From Planctomycetota bacterium (GTDB lineage Bacteria; Planctomycetota; UBA1135; GCA-002686595), in contig CANKOY010000016.1 of the NCBI GenBank assembly GCA_947484275.1, forward strand, positions 1-64,000: a stretch of DNA of 64,000 nt, written 5' to 3'. Positions 16,872-26,358 of the stretch are shown piece after piece (positions within the stretch are counted from its first letter, which is position 1; each line of letters starts with the position of its first letter). The position numbers and the translations under genes are program-made. Under the pieces are notes generated by a model that worked only from the letters and a program-made list of their open reading frames with translations, did no database searches and had not been told where the DNA came from.

Positions 16872-17555
16872 TCAGGTGATTTCATGCGCCTCGCGATCGA
16901 CGAACCACGTGGCGTCACCGAAAATGCGGGCAGGACTTGCGTGCTCATTCCCCTCGGGCGCGAGGGCGCGCTGAACGCTCTCGGCGCGGTCGCGGCCGGT
17001 GGCGACAATTAGGACCTCGCGCGCGCTTGCGAGTGCGGGCGGCGTCAGCGTGATGCGTTGCACGGGACGCGTCGGAGCCTGGACCGGCATGGCCAGGCGC
17101 TCGCGCTCGCGCACCGCGGGCGAATTCGGATACAGCCCAGCGATGTGTCCGTCTGGGCCGAGTTCGGCGAGCAGCACGTCGAACTCATCCGGCAACATGC
17201 GTGCGTACTCTTCCGCCGTCAGGTCGCGATCCGGCAGTTCGGCTTCGATGCGCCGGAACTGGAAAAGGTCGATGCGCGGGTTCTTCAGGAACTTGTCGAT
17301 CGCTTCGCCGTAGTTCGACGCGGGGTGCGAGATCGGAATACAGCGCTCGTCCGTGAAGTAGAACGTCACGTCCGACCAGCGCAGTTGGAACTGCGCCAGT
17401 TCCGTGTAGATCGGCCGCACGAACGGACCTCCGGGCAACGCGACGTTGCACCAACCGCGCTCCAGGGTCGCGCGCTCCACGCAGGCGGCGAGATGCGCCG
17501 CGGCGGCGTGGGCGAGCTTGGGGATGCTATCGAAGACTTCGATTCGCCGCGCCAT
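16872..17555 (-). CDS. pgl: 6-phosphogluconolactonase
   Basis: 227 residues of the glucosamine/galactosamine-6-phosphate isomerase fold, matching bacterial 6-phosphogluconolactonase (DevB type). The enzyme hydrolyses 6-phosphogluconolactone in the oxidative pentose phosphate pathway. Visible family blocks are NVALPGGPFVRPIY (the phosphate-binding loop, here LPGG instead of the usual LSGG), FTDERCIPISHPASNYG, LGPDGHIAGLYPNSP and ITLTPPAL. It is cytoplasmic. It lies 28 bases downstream of the aconitase stop on the same strand and is probably co-transcribed with it. No glucose-6-phosphate dehydrogenase gene is in the window. Confidence 0.9.
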   Translation of the reverse strand: MARRIEVFDSIPKLAHAAAAHLAACVERATLERGWCNVALPGGPFVRPIYTELAQFQLRWSDVTFYFTDERCIPISHPASNYGEAIDKFLKNPRIDLFQFRRIEAELPDRDLTAEEYARMLPDEFDVLLAELGPDGHIAGLYPNSPAVRERERLAMPVQAPTRPVQRITLTPPALASAREVLIVATGRDRAESVQRALAPEGNEHASPARIFGDATWFVDREAHEIT

Positions 17556-17583
17556 GGCGAGCGACGGTCCTATGTCATGTCGT

Positions 17584-20325
17584 TCAGCGAGTCTCGGCCA
17601 GCAAGCGCCGCAGCACGTACTGCAGGATGCCGCCGTTTCTGACGTATTGAATCTCTTGCGGCGTGTCGATGCGCACGCGCACGCTGAATTCCTTGACGCT
17701 CTTGTCCTCCGCGGTCGCGCGCACTATTTGTTCGCGGCCCGACTTGAAGCCGGACTCGATCGCTTCGCCCAAGCCCGGGAAGGCGAAATGCTCGCGGCCC
17801 GAGAGCCCGAGGGATTCCGCGCTCTCGCCGGCCTTGAACTGCATCGGGACGATTCCCATGCCCACCAGATTCGAGCGGTGGATGCGCTCAAAACTCTCGG
17901 CGATCGCCGCGCGCACGCCCTGCAGGTACGGGCCCTTGGCGGCCCAATCGCGCGAAGAACCGGCGCCGTATTCCTTGCCCGCGAGCACGATCAAGGAAGT
18001 CTTGTCCTCTGCGTAACGCGCGGAAGCATCGAAGATCGACATCTGCTTGCCGCTCGGCAGGTGCAGCGTCTCTCCGCCTTCGACGTTGACGAGCAACTTA
18101 TTGCGCAGACGCACGTTGGCGAACGTTCCGCGCACCATGACCTGGTGGTTGCCGCGGCGCGCGCCGTACTGGTTGAAGTCCGCTGCGGCCACACCGTTGT
18201 CCACGAGGTAGCGGCCTGCGGAACTGCTGGCCTTGATCGAGCCCGCGGGAGAAATGTGATCGGTGGTCACGCTGTCGCCGAGAAACGCCAGCACGCGCGC
18301 GCCTTCGATTTTCTTGAACGGCACGAGCTCGCGCGTCAGGCCGTCGAAGTATGGCGGCTCCTGCACGTAGGTGGATTTGCGATCCCACGCGTAGGTCGAA
18401 CCCTGGGGCACCGCCAGGGTGCGCCAAGCGTCGTCGCCGCGGTACACGTTCGAGTAGTTGCGCGTGAATTGCTCGGGATTCACATGCTGCTGCACCGCGT
18501 CGCGAATCTCCTTCTGGGTCGGCCAGATGTCCCGCAGGAAAACAGGCTTGCCGTCGGAGCCAGTGCCCAGGGCCTCGGTCTTCGGATCGAAGTTCACGCG
18601 ACCCGCGATCGCGTAAGCGACGACCAAGGGTGGCGAGGCGAGGTAGTTGGCTTGCACCGCAGCGTGGATTCGGCCCTCGAAGTTGCGATTGCCCGACAGA
18701 ACGCCCGCGACGTACAGCCCGCCCTGGTCGATCGCAGCCTGGATCGGCGCGGGCAAGGGACCCGAGTTGCCGATGCACGTGGTGCAGCCGTAGCCGACCG
18801 TGAAGAATCCGAGCGCTTCAAGATGCTTGTCGAGCCCCGAGGCCGCGAGGTAGTCGCTGACCACCTTCGAACCGGGGGCGAGGCTGGTCTTGACCCAAGG
18901 CTTGGTGGAGAGCCCGCGCGCGCTCGCCTTCTTCGCCACGAGCCCCGCGGCGAGCATCACCGACGGATTCGAGGTGTTCGTGCAACTGGTGATCGCGGCG
19001 ATCACCACAGCGCCACTGGACAGCTCAAAGGTCTGATTCTTGTAGTTGACCGAGACCCTCGCCGGCGCAGTGGCCACCGCAGTGGCGCTCGACGACGGAG
19101 CGGCTTGCTTTGCCGTCTTCGGTGCGGGCGCCGTGCGCAGGGCCTCGTCGAAGGACGCTTTGACCTGACTCAAAGTCACGCGATCCTGGGGCCGCTTCGG
19201 CCCAGCGAGGCTCGGTTCGACAGTGGCGAGATCCAGTGCGAGCGTGTCCGTGTAGTTCGCCTCGGGCGATTTCGAGTCGAAGAACAGCCCCTGCGCTTTC
19301 ATGTACGCCTCTACCAGCGCTACGGAATCCGCGGAGCGACCGCTGAAACGCAGGTAGGCGATCGTCTCGGCGTCCACGGGAAAAATCCCGCAGGTGGCGC
19401 CGTATTCGGGCGCCATGTTCGCGATCGTCGCTCGGTCTGCGAGCGGCAAACTCGCGAGTCCGGGTCCGTAGAACTCGACGAATTTTCCGACCACGCCCTT
19501 CTTGCGCAGCATCTCCGTCACGCGCAGCACGAGATCGGTCGCGGTGGATCCCTCCGCCAGCTGGCCCGAAATCTTGAAGCCGACCACCTGAGGCAACAGC
19601 ATCGACACCGGTTGACCGAGCATCGCCGCCTCGGCCTCGATCCCGCCGACGCCCCAGCCGAGCACGCCCAGGCCGTTGATCATCGTCGTGTGCGAATCCG
19701 TCCCCACCAAAGTGTCCGGGAACGCCTGGACCACGCCACTGACTTCCTTGGTCATCACAACGCGCGCCAAGTACTCGAGGTTGACCTGGTGCACGATGCC
19801 CGTGGACGGCGGAACGACCTTGAAGTTCTGGAACGCCTGCTGGCCCCAGCGCAGGAACAGGTAGCGCTCGCGGTTGCGGGCGAACTCGACTTCGGTGTTC
19901 GCGCGCAGGGAATCCGGCGTGCCGAAATTGTCCACCTGCACGGAGTGGTCGATCACAAGCTCCACCGGCTGCCCCGGGTTGACCTTTTCGGGATCGCCAC
20001 CGAGGCGCTTCATCGCGTCGCGCATGGCCGCCAGGTCGACGACCGCCGGCACTCCCGTGAAGTCTTGCATCAAGACGCGCGCGGGCGTGAAGGCGATCTC
20101 GGCGTCGGGCTCTGCCGCGGCCTTCCAGTTCAGGACCGCTTCGATGTCCTTGCGAGTGACATTCACACCGTCCTCGGTTCGCAACAGGTTTTCCAGCAGG
20201 ATCCTGATCGAGAATGGCAGCTTGGCGAGGTCCACTCCCCGGCCCTCCAGGGCCCCCAGGCGGCGGATTTCAAAGGAGCGAGAGCCGACCGCGAGGGTCG
20301 AGCGTGAGGAGAAACTATCGTGCAC
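17584..20325 (-). CDS. acnA: Aconitate hydratase A
   Basis: 913 residues from GTG 20325. I preferred this start because GAAGGA lies about 8 bases upstream and the protein then opens [20 protein letters not shown], as AcnA/IRP1-type aconitases do. The enzyme interconverts citrate and isocitrate in the TCA cycle. The 4Fe-4S ligand motifs are present: [16 protein letters not shown] (first Cys) and [12 protein letters not shown] (second and third Cys). [21 protein letters not shown] and the C-terminal swivel block ([14 protein letters not shown]) are also present. An Ala/Thr/Ser-rich linker (near [19 protein letters not shown]) is inserted before the Cys domain and makes it slightly longer than average. 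It is followed by pgl and divergent from an RDD-family gene. Confidence 0.96.
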   Translation of the reverse strand: MHDSFSSRSTLAVGSRSFEIRRLGALEGRGVDLAKLPFSIRILLENLLRTEDGVNVTRKDIEAVLNWKAAAEPDAEIAFTPARVLMQDFTGVPAVVDLAAMRDAMKRLGGDPEKVNPGQPVELVIDHSVQVDNFGTPDSLRANTEVEFARNRERYLFLRWGQQAFQNFKVVPPSTGIVHQVNLEYLARVVMTKEVSGVVQAFPDTLVGTDSHTTMINGLGVLGWGVGGIEAEAAMLGQPVSMLLPQVVGFKISGQLAEGSTATDLVLRVTEMLRKKGVVGKFVEFYGPGLASLPLADRATIANMAPEYGATCGIFPVDAETIAYLRFSGRSADSVALVEAYMKAQGLFFDSKSPEANYTDTLALDLATVEPSLAGPKRPQDRVTLSQVKASFDEALRTAPAPKTAKQAAPSSSATAVATAPARVSVNYKNQTFELSSGAVVIAAITSCTNTSNPSVMLAAGLVAKKASARGLSTKPWVKTSLAPGSKVVSDYLAASGLDKHLEALGFFTVGYGCTTCIGNSGPLPAPIQAAIDQGGLYVAGVLSGNRNFEGRIHAAVQANYLASPPLVVAYAIAGRVNFDPKTEALGTGSDGKPVFLRDIWPTQKEIRDAVQQHVNPEQFTRNYSNVYRGDDAWRTLAVPQGSTYAWDRKSTYVQEPPYFDGLTRELVPFKKIEGARVLAFLGDSVTTDHISPAGSIKASSSAGRYLVDNGVAAADFNQYGARRGNHQVMVRGTFANVRLRNKLLVNVEGGETLHLPSGKQMSIFDASARYAEDKTSLIVLAGKEYGAGSSRDWAAKGPYLQGVRAAIAESFERIHRSNLVGMGIVPMQFKAGESAESLGLSGREHFAFPGLGEAIESGFKSGREQIVRATAEDKSVKEFSVRVRIDTPQEIQYVRNGGILQYVLRRLLAETR

Positions 20326-20403
20326 GGGGAATGTCCTTCGGAAGGTGTCGGCGAAGAGTCTACGGTCTTGAACTCCAGGACTCCTCCCGGGAGCCCCTCG
20401 ACG

Positions 20404-21012
20404 ATGAAGAACCATGCCCCTGACGCTCGCCAAGCTCAGCGCAGCGCAGCGGATCCCGCGCGCGAACCCGCAGGCCTAGCGCGCCGCGGATGCGCGCTGT
20501 GCATCGACCTGGCAATCGCGGCTTTGGTGGGCACGGCCGTCCAGGGACTGATGGGCCAATGGACAGCTCCTGGGTCGAGCAACTCTGCCCTGGGAGAGTG
20601 GATCGCAGCCAACCCGCGCTTGGGCTGGAGCGCGACCTTCGCACTTCCGGCATGGCTCGCCCTCGCGCTCCTCGAGGCCCTGCCCGGCCGCGCCGGAGTG
20701 GGCAAACGCGCCCTTGGACTGCGCCTCGAGAGCACGCGCGGGACGGCGCCGCCCCTGGCCAAAATCGCGCTGCGCACCGCGATCAAGTTGGTGCCCTGGC
20801 TCGTGGGCGCCATGGCGTTTCTGTTCCCCAAACCCTGGGAACCCACCGACGCGCTGGAGCGCTCTCGATTGCTGATCCTCCTCGGTTCGAACCTCTGGAT
20901 CGGGATTTATCTCGCCAGCGCGGCGATGACGAGTCGTGGGCAGAGCCTCCACGATCTGGCCACAGGAACAGTTGTACGCAGCCCGGCGCCGCGGCGGATC
21001 CCGAGCGCCTGA
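20404..21012 (+). CDS. RDD family membrane protein
   Basis: 202 residues from ATG 20404. The pattern is that of RDD proteins: an early Arg followed by a hydrophobic helix with Asp ([19 protein letters not shown]), a second helix pair, the [10 protein letters not shown] segment, and a C-terminal [14 protein letters not shown]. Three to four transmembrane helices are visible (about residues 28-50, 75-95, 128-145 and 160-178). The family's role is poorly defined; some members act in ion transport. It is divergent from acnA with 78 bases between starts, and tRNA-Ala follows 120 bases downstream. Confidence 0.82.
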   Translation: MKNHAPDARQAQRSAADPAREPAGLARRGCALCIDLAIAALVGTAVQGLMGQWTAPGSSNSALGEWIAANPRLGWSATFALPAWLALALLEALPGRAGVGKRALGLRLESTRGTAPPLAKIALRTAIKLVPWLVGAMAFLFPKPWEPTDALERSRLLILLGSNLWIGIYLASAAMTSRGQSLHDLATGTVVRSPAPRRIPSA

Positions 21013-21133
21013 AGCGCGCGAAAAAGGGCCCGATTTCGCGGCGGAGCTCCCCCGGCGCCTCGCGCCCCTGCCCGGCCTGGCGCCGCGCGGCCCTTCCCTA
21101 CCTGAGGCGTCGCGGGTAGGATCCCCGCCCCTC

Positions 21134-21209
21134 GGGGGCTTAGCTCAGTTGGTAGAGCGTCGCGTTCGCAATGCGAAGGTCGAGGGTTCGACTCCCTTAG
21201 CCTCCACCA
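21134..21209 (+). tRNA. tRNA-Ala (anticodon CGC)
   Basis: A 76-base cloverleaf with acceptor stem GGGGGCT/AGCCTCC (one G-T pair), D-arm TAGCTCAGTTGGTAGAGC, anticodon loop TTCGCAA giving anticodon CGC (Ala, codon GCG), T-arm with GGTTCGACTCC, discriminator A and an encoded CCA at 21207-21209. Charging identity follows from the anticodon. Confidence 0.95.
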
Positions 21210-21269
21210 GTTTTCTTTCGGGCAGTACTCTGCGGGTCGGCCCGTGACCCCGCCGGCCCGGTCCGGCGC

Positions 21270-22478
21270 CTAGGTCCGCCGGCTGTTGCGGCGACGGGCC
21301 CGCGGCGGCTGGGATTGGAATTCCCGCAGGCTGCGATCGATCAGGGCCACTAGCTCCGGGCCGATTTCCGCGGCTTGCCAGTGGAGCAGGCCATCGATCG
21401 CGCCAAGATCCGCCGACGCACGCGGCTTTTGCTTCGCCAGGCGCAGCAGCACGTGGCGATTGAGCACCAAGCTCGCGTCGTAGCCCTCCGCGGCGGCGCG
21501 CGTCCGGCGCCACTCCTTCAGCCGCTCGTGCAGTTCGTATTCCTGGTCGTCGAGCTCGCCGGTGCCGTCGCGCGACGGCAACTGGGGCATCTTGGTGATG
21601 GGCCCCGACTCCCGCGCCCGCGCTAGGGCATCGAGGATCTCCGCGCCGAAGCGTCGAGCCTGCCGCGGGGAAAGACCCGGAATTTCGCCAAGGCTGTTGG
21701 GGCGCGCGGGGGCGCTGGCCGCCAGTGCGATCAGCACATCGTTGTGGATCACCTTGAACGGCGGCAGGTCGCTCTCGCGGGCCAGACGGTCGCGCAGGAT
21801 GAACAGTTCGCGCAGGGCGCTCAGACCCTCGCCTGAGAGCCCGCGGGCGCCCTGGATGCGCGAGTATTCCTCGGGCTCGAAGCCGTTGTCCTGGGGAATC
21901 AACTGTTCCAGCCGCCGGCACTCGCCATCGACGATGCGCCGACGGCGGGTGGACTCCAGCTCGAGCTTCTGCGCCCGCGCCAGGGGGATCAAGAAACGCG
22001 TATCTAGCCGCGCGTAGGCGATCTGCTTGTCCGAGAGGGGGCGCGCGCTCCAGTTCGAGCGCTGCATCGACTTGTCCAGTTCCACGCTGAAGCGCGCGCG
22101 CAGCACGCTGGCGAGCCCCGGCTGCGTATCGCCCAGGGCCGCCGCGGCGACGCGGGTGTCGAACAGGCTCTGGAAGCGGAATCCAAAGTTCCGCTTCATG
22201 ATCAGGACGTCGTATTCCCCGTCGTGGAAGATCTTTTCCTTGGTCGGATCCGCGAGGATCTCGCCCAGGGGCGCCAGGTCAAAGCCGGCCAGGGGGTCCA
22301 GCAGGTAGTCGCGGTCCTCCACCGTGACCTGGATCAGGCAGACCTTCTCCCGGTAGTTGAAAAAGGAATCCGCCTCGGTGTCGACGGCGATCTCCGTCTG
22401 GGAGGCCAAGTCCGCAAGCAAGAGATCCAAGCCCTTCGCGGTCTGGACCAGGGTCGGCGGCGGCAGGTCGGGGGACAT
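21270..22478 (-). CDS. rnd: Ribonuclease D
   Basis: 402 residues from ATG 22478; the longer frame would start inside tRNA-Asp, so the internal Met opening MSPDLPPPTLVQTAKGL was chosen. This is a 3'-5' exoribonuclease acting in tRNA 3' maturation. The DEDDy catalytic residues sit in IAVDTEADSFF, FHDGEYDVLIMKRNFG (in place of the usual HNAxFD) and YARLDTRFLIPL. A helical HRDC domain follows (about residues 215-300, with SALRELFILRDRLARESDL). It is transcribed in the same direction as tRNA-Asp, which ends 60 bases upstream of the start, a sensible pairing for a tRNA-processing enzyme. Confidence 0.92.
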   Translation of the reverse strand: MSPDLPPPTLVQTAKGLDLLLADLASQTEIAVDTEADSFFNYREKVCLIQVTVEDRDYLLDPLAGFDLAPLGEILADPTKEKIFHDGEYDVLIMKRNFGFRFQSLFDTRVAAAALGDTQPGLASVLRARFSVELDKSMQRSNWSARPLSDKQIAYARLDTRFLIPLARAQKLELESTRRRRIVDGECRRLEQLIPQDNGFEPEEYSRIQGARGLSGEGLSALRELFILRDRLARESDLPPFKVIHNDVLIALAASAPARPNSLGEIPGLSPRQARRFGAEILDALARARESGPITKMPQLPSRDGTGELDDQEYELHERLKEWRRTRAAAEGYDASLVLNRHVLLRLAKQKPRASADLGAIDGLLHWQAAEIGPELVALIDRSLREFQSQPPRARRRNSRRT

Positions 22479-22538
22479 CAGGGGCTGACTTTCCGGGCCG
22501 TCTGGGACCCGCCGCAGGGCACGTTCAGGCGGCGGAGA

Positions 22539-22615
<77 letters not shown>

Positions 22616-22707
22616 GCTTGTGGGCGGCAAACTCTATCGGCGGGCCTGTGGACTCGCAAGGCCCAGGCCGGGTCCCACGGGTGCCGCAAAGGAGCTCGAC
22701 CCGCCTA

Positions 22708-22880
22708 GCAGTCCGTTGAAAAAGTCCCGTCGCGAGGCAAGGGGTGCGAAGGCGGAGCAAGGAGCGCGACGGAAAGTCGCGGACAGGCGGCCTTCCTGGC
22801 CGCTGAGCACGACTTTCCGAGCGCAACGACGCGGCGCCGAAGCACGTCTTGCCGTAGTAGGGACTTTTTCAACGGGCTGC
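22708..22880. mobile_element. MITE-like element with 21-bp terminal inverted repeats
   Basis: A 173-bp non-coding block is bounded by inverted repeats at 22708-22728 (starting GCAGTCCGTTGAAAAAGTCC) and 22860-22880 (GGGACTTTTTCAACGGGCTG...), matching at 20 of 21 positions. Inside are a nested inverted repeat (CGGAAAGTCG with CGACTTTCCG) and a hairpin GCGGCC/GGCCGC, so the whole block can fold as a long multi-branched stem. It encodes no transposase, and I see no clear target-site duplication. It sits between the start of tRNA-Asp and the 3' end of the ABC permease gene, 17 bases past that stop, and may also serve as its terminator. The TTGAAAAAGTCC ends resemble repeats I recall from other GC-rich bacteria. 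Confidence 0.8.
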
Positions 22881-22897
22881 GAGGGAAGGCGGCAAAG

Positions 22898-25507
22898 TCA
22901 GCCGGATCGGACCGCTTCGGAGGGACGCGCGCGCACCATGCGCCACATTGGGAAGAGGACGGCGACAATCGCAACGACAAGCGCTCCTCCTGCGCCCCAC
23001 AGGAGATGCCATGAGGGCCCTGGGAACGGCAGCGGCAGGCCTGACACCACGCGCAGTGCGCGCACGATCACGGGCGCTAGAGCGCCGCCGAGCAGCAGGC
23101 CCAGGGCACCTGCCGTGGCCCCCACGACCGTGGCCTCCAACAGGATCATCCCCGCGATTTGTGACTGCGTGGCGCCCAGGGCGCGCAGCACGCCCAGCTC
23201 CTTGGCGCGCTCCAGCGCAGCCAGCAACTGTCCGTTGAGCACGCCGAAGGCGGCAAGCAACACCGTGCCCGCGAGAACCAGATCGAAGAGGATGAAATCG
23301 CGCGCGATGTCCGTCGTGTACCAACGGTAGAGGTAGGGCCCGTCCTCGAAGTTGATCCCGCGCGCCTCTGGATAAAGTTCGCGCACGGCGCTCTCGACTA
23401 CGGACGAATCGGTGCCCTTGGCAAGACGCACGGCAACGTCGCGCACGCGTTCGCTTCCCAGGCAGAAGGTGCGATCGAGGAAGCGCTCGTCCACGACGCC
23501 GTAGAGGCGCTCGTCTGGATGGGGATAGTAACCGTAGGCGTCGCTGATCGCGATCACGGGCAGCGAGAGCACATCGCCGCCCGGCCCCTTGACGTGGATG
23601 GAGTCGCCGACGGAGTACTGGCGGTGGCGCGCCAGTCGGCGCGAGATGATGACGCCGTTCTCCGAGCGCATGCGCTCCATCAGTGCGGGCTCTTTGGCGC
23701 AGGGACCGTACTTGGCCAGTTGCTCCGGCTTGAGACCGATCATGAGAAAGGGCACGTAGGTGCGCGCGGCATTGGGCTCGATGCCCAGCACGCCCGGGTA
23801 GCGCTCCAATTGAGCGATCAGCGGAGCCAACTCCACGTCCGGCAGGTTGCGCACGTAGACCTTGTCGAGGAACGCCTGCTCGCCCCACAGCCGAGTCTCC
23901 GCCTCGAGGCTCTGGGTCATTCCGTTCAGGCCGACGTAGGCAGCGGTAACAAGCGCGATCGCCGACACGCCGCCTGCGATTCGCAGCGGAGCGTCGCGCA
24001 TGCCGCGCGCCGCGAGCTTGCCCGCCAGCGGAAAGTGACGCTCGAAGGGGCCGGCGAGCTGCGCGCACAGCCAACTCAAGAGCCCGGGAAGCAGCATCGG
24101 CAAGCTGACGAACAGGGCCAGAATTCCAAGGCCCACGGTGAGGATGCCGACCAGTTCCGCCTGGGCCTCGCCGACCACAGGCACGAGCCAGAGGTAGATC
24201 GCGGGCAGGACCACGGCGATCAACGCCACGGCAAAAAAACGAAAGCCACGGGACCCGCGGTGCGGATCGGGAGCGCGCCGTCCGATTCCCGGGGACGCCG
24301 AGGCGAGCGTGGAGCGGCTGCCCTGCAAGCGCGACAGCGGATAGATCGATCCCGCGAGTGCGATGCCGACTCCCGCCGCGGTCAAGGCGAGGACAGTGGG
24401 CCAGGGGACCTCGAAGAAGTTGATGTGCTCGCCCGCCCCGACCGTGGTGATGCCGACCCGCAGACATTCGCGCGCGCCGTAGATGCCGCAGGAGAGTCCC
24501 AAGGCGCCACCGCACACAGCCACGGTCAGCGCTTCGGTGAAGAAAATGCGCGCGATCTGTGCGCGGCTCGCGCCCAATGCGTGCAGCACGCCGATTTCAC
24601 GCACGCGCTCGATCAGGGCCATGGAGAGCGTGTGAAAAATCACATAGAGCCCCAGCACCATCGCGAACAGGCCCGCGAAGCGCACGCCGTTGCGAAACGC
24701 GCGCTCGTCCGCCGCCTGACCGATGATCACGCTTTTCTTCAGGTCATAGGACCAGGCGCGGCCCAGGGCCGACTGGATTCGCTCGATATTCATCGAGGAA
24801 TCGTGCTTGAGCCAGTAGCGCGTGTTGACACTGACGCCATCGAAAAGCTGGCGGCCGAAGCGATAGTCGACGACCGCCACTTCGCCGCGAGAGACTCGGC
24901 CGACGCCCTCGCGCGCCAGGATGCCCAGCACGGTGAATTCGCGCGGCTCCGGGACAGGCGCCGCCGCGGGAAGTCCGACCTTCGCTTGCCATAGCCCGTC
25001 CACGCACTCCTTGCCCGGTTCCACGCGCGGCCGCGAGAGCAGCAACTTGTCGCCGACTTCCACAGCGAGGCTGCGCGCCATTTCGTCGCCGAGGAGCACG
25101 CCGGGTGCACTGCTGCCCGTCTCGAGCGCGCGGCCAGAGCGAATCGCGTAGGCACCGATGTCGGCCGCGTGCTCGGGCTCGATCGCCACCAGGTGCGCTC
25201 GGCTGGAGCGATCGCTCCCAGGGACGTGCAACACGACCTCGTTTTGGAATGCGGCCGCGAAGGCGGTCACTCCGGGAACTTTGGCCAGGGTCGCCGGCGG
25301 ATCGCTGACCGCGGCGCTGGGCGAGACTTCGATTTCCGCCTGCCATCCGGAGTCTGCCAGCTTCGAGCGACCGACGATGGTGTTGTGGTCGAGCGTGAAG
25401 ACTCCAACAACCGTCGCAATGCCGACGGCGATGCCCAGGATCGAAAAGACCGTTCGAGAGAATTTCCGCGTCAGGTTCTTGCGCGCGAGAAAAGCGGAAA
25501 CTCCCAT
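22898..25507 (-). CDS. FtsX/MacB-type ABC transporter permease
   Basis: 869 residues from ATG 25507, whose A is shared with the stop of the ATPase gene (TGATG), so the pair is translationally coupled. The N-terminus (MGVSAFLARKNLTRKFSRTV) and first helix are followed by a periplasmic MacB_PCD-like domain and a three-helix FtsX block (about 270-375). More helices in the middle (about 395-520), a second periplasmic domain, and a C-terminal FtsX block starting near ILFDLVLAGTVLLAAFGVLN complete the protein. Duplicated FtsX permeases of this size are typical of lipoprotein or lipid exporters that use a mechanotransmission mechanism. The substrate cannot be read from the sequence. Confidence 0.88.
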   Translation of the reverse strand: MGVSAFLARKNLTRKFSRTVFSILGIAVGIATVVGVFTLDHNTIVGRSKLADSGWQAEIEVSPSAAVSDPPATLAKVPGVTAFAAAFQNEVVLHVPGSDRSSRAHLVAIEPEHAADIGAYAIRSGRALETGSSAPGVLLGDEMARSLAVEVGDKLLLSRPRVEPGKECVDGLWQAKVGLPAAAPVPEPREFTVLGILAREGVGRVSRGEVAVVDYRFGRQLFDGVSVNTRYWLKHDSSMNIERIQSALGRAWSYDLKKSVIIGQAADERAFRNGVRFAGLFAMVLGLYVIFHTLSMALIERVREIGVLHALGASRAQIARIFFTEALTVAVCGGALGLSCGIYGARECLRVGITTVGAGEHINFFEVPWPTVLALTAAGVGIALAGSIYPLSRLQGSRSTLASASPGIGRRAPDPHRGSRGFRFFAVALIAVVLPAIYLWLVPVVGEAQAELVGILTVGLGILALFVSLPMLLPGLLSWLCAQLAGPFERHFPLAGKLAARGMRDAPLRIAGGVSAIALVTAAYVGLNGMTQSLEAETRLWGEQAFLDKVYVRNLPDVELAPLIAQLERYPGVLGIEPNAARTYVPFLMIGLKPEQLAKYGPCAKEPALMERMRSENGVIISRRLARHRQYSVGDSIHVKGPGGDVLSLPVIAISDAYGYYPHPDERLYGVVDERFLDRTFCLGSERVRDVAVRLAKGTDSSVVESAVRELYPEARGINFEDGPYLYRWYTTDIARDFILFDLVLAGTVLLAAFGVLNGQLLAALERAKELGVLRALGATQSQIAGMILLEATVVGATAGALGLLLGGALAPVIVRALRVVSGLPLPFPGPSWHLLWGAGGALVVAIVAVLFPMWRMVRARPSEAVRSG

Positions 25508-26250
25508 CAGATGTGCAGTTCGCTGAGCGCCGAGTGAATTCGCTCCACAGTCAGTCCCGGTCCACACAGGTCACTGCGCCCGTGGAGCGAACCGTCCACG
25601 AGGAACAGGACCCGATCGGCGAACGCCGCATCGCGCGGATTGTGTGTCACGAGCAACACCGCGCGGCGATCTCTGTCCGCGACTTCGCGCAGCAACTGCA
25701 TCACTTCGGCGCCGGCCTTCTGCGAGAGATTTCCCGTGGGCTCGTCGCACAAGAGCAGCGGCTGGCCACCGGCCAGGGCGCGCGCGATCGAAACGCGCTG
25801 CATTTCGCCGCCGGACAGTTGATGCGGGAATGCGTTGACTTTGTGCGCAAGTTCGAAGCGCTCGAGCAGGGCCGAAACGGGCGCAACTTGTTCGGCGATC
25901 CGCTTGCCCGCGATCGCCAGGGGCAGTGCGACGTTTTCGAGCACTGTCAAATTCGTCAGGAGATTGAAGAACTGGAAAACGTGTCCGATCGTTTCGCGCC
26001 GCAGCAGAGTGCGCTCGCGCTCGGAGAGCGAACTCAAGGCCTTGCCCGCCAGTTCCACCGCACCACCGTCAGCCTCGTCGAGGCCGCTCATCAATTGCAA
26101 CAGCGTCGATTTTCCAGAACCCGAGGGCCCCATGATGCAGACGAACTCCCCCGCGGCGACCTCGAAGCTGACATCAGCGAGCACAGCGGCCCGCTGACCG
26201 TCGATGTCGTGGAACTTGTAGAGTTTGGTGACGCGCGCCAGTGTTGACAT
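25507..26250 (-). CDS. ABC transporter ATP-binding protein (LolD/MacB type)
   Basis: 247 residues from ATG 26250, chosen because the upstream in-frame Met would add a sequence foreign to the family. The complete nucleotide-binding set is present: Walker A GPSGSGKST, Q-loop in GHVFQFFNLL, signature LSGGEMQRVSIARAL, Walker B LLLCDEPTGNL and switch His in LVTHNPRDA. It belongs to the LolD/MacB/FtsE group that energises FtsX-type permeases, and its stop is fused to the start of such a permease. A perfect 8-bp palindrome lies about 65 bases upstream (26313-26333) and could be the operator. Confidence 0.92.
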   Translation of the reverse strand: MSTLARVTKLYKFHDIDGQRAAVLADVSFEVAAGEFVCIMGPSGSGKSTLLQLMSGLDEADGGAVELAGKALSSLSERERTLLRRETIGHVFQFFNLLTNLTVLENVALPLAIAGKRIAEQVAPVSALLERFELAHKVNAFPHQLSGGEMQRVSIARALAGGQPLLLCDEPTGNLSQKAGAEVMQLLREVADRDRRAVLLVTHNPRDAAFADRVLFLVDGSLHGRSDLCGPGLTVERIHSALSELHI

Positions 26251-26312
26251 GGAAGTGGCTCGTTCCTGGATGCAGGCTCTCGGACCCGGTCGCGGTGTGC
26301 AGGCACCCAAGT

Positions 26313-26333
26313 CTACTTTGTCGCGCAAAGTAG
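26313..26333. promoter_or_regulatory. Candidate operator palindrome upstream of the ABC transporter
   Basis: CTACTTTG (26313-26320) and CAAAGTAG (26326-26333) form a perfect inverted repeat with a five-base centre, in the gap between the mazG stop (26359) and the ABC ATPase start (26250). Such symmetric AT-rich boxes in a GC-rich gap commonly bind dimeric repressors (for example PadR or BlaI families). No regulator gene is adjacent, and a mazG terminator stem is the alternative. Confidence 0.45.
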
Positions 26334-26358
26334 TCAAGCGCCAGGCGCGATTGCCTTC

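Noticed and set aside
17446-20307. 953-codon open frame opposite aconitase
   Set aside because: Shadow of acnA: no motifs, and the minus strand has all aconitase signatures.
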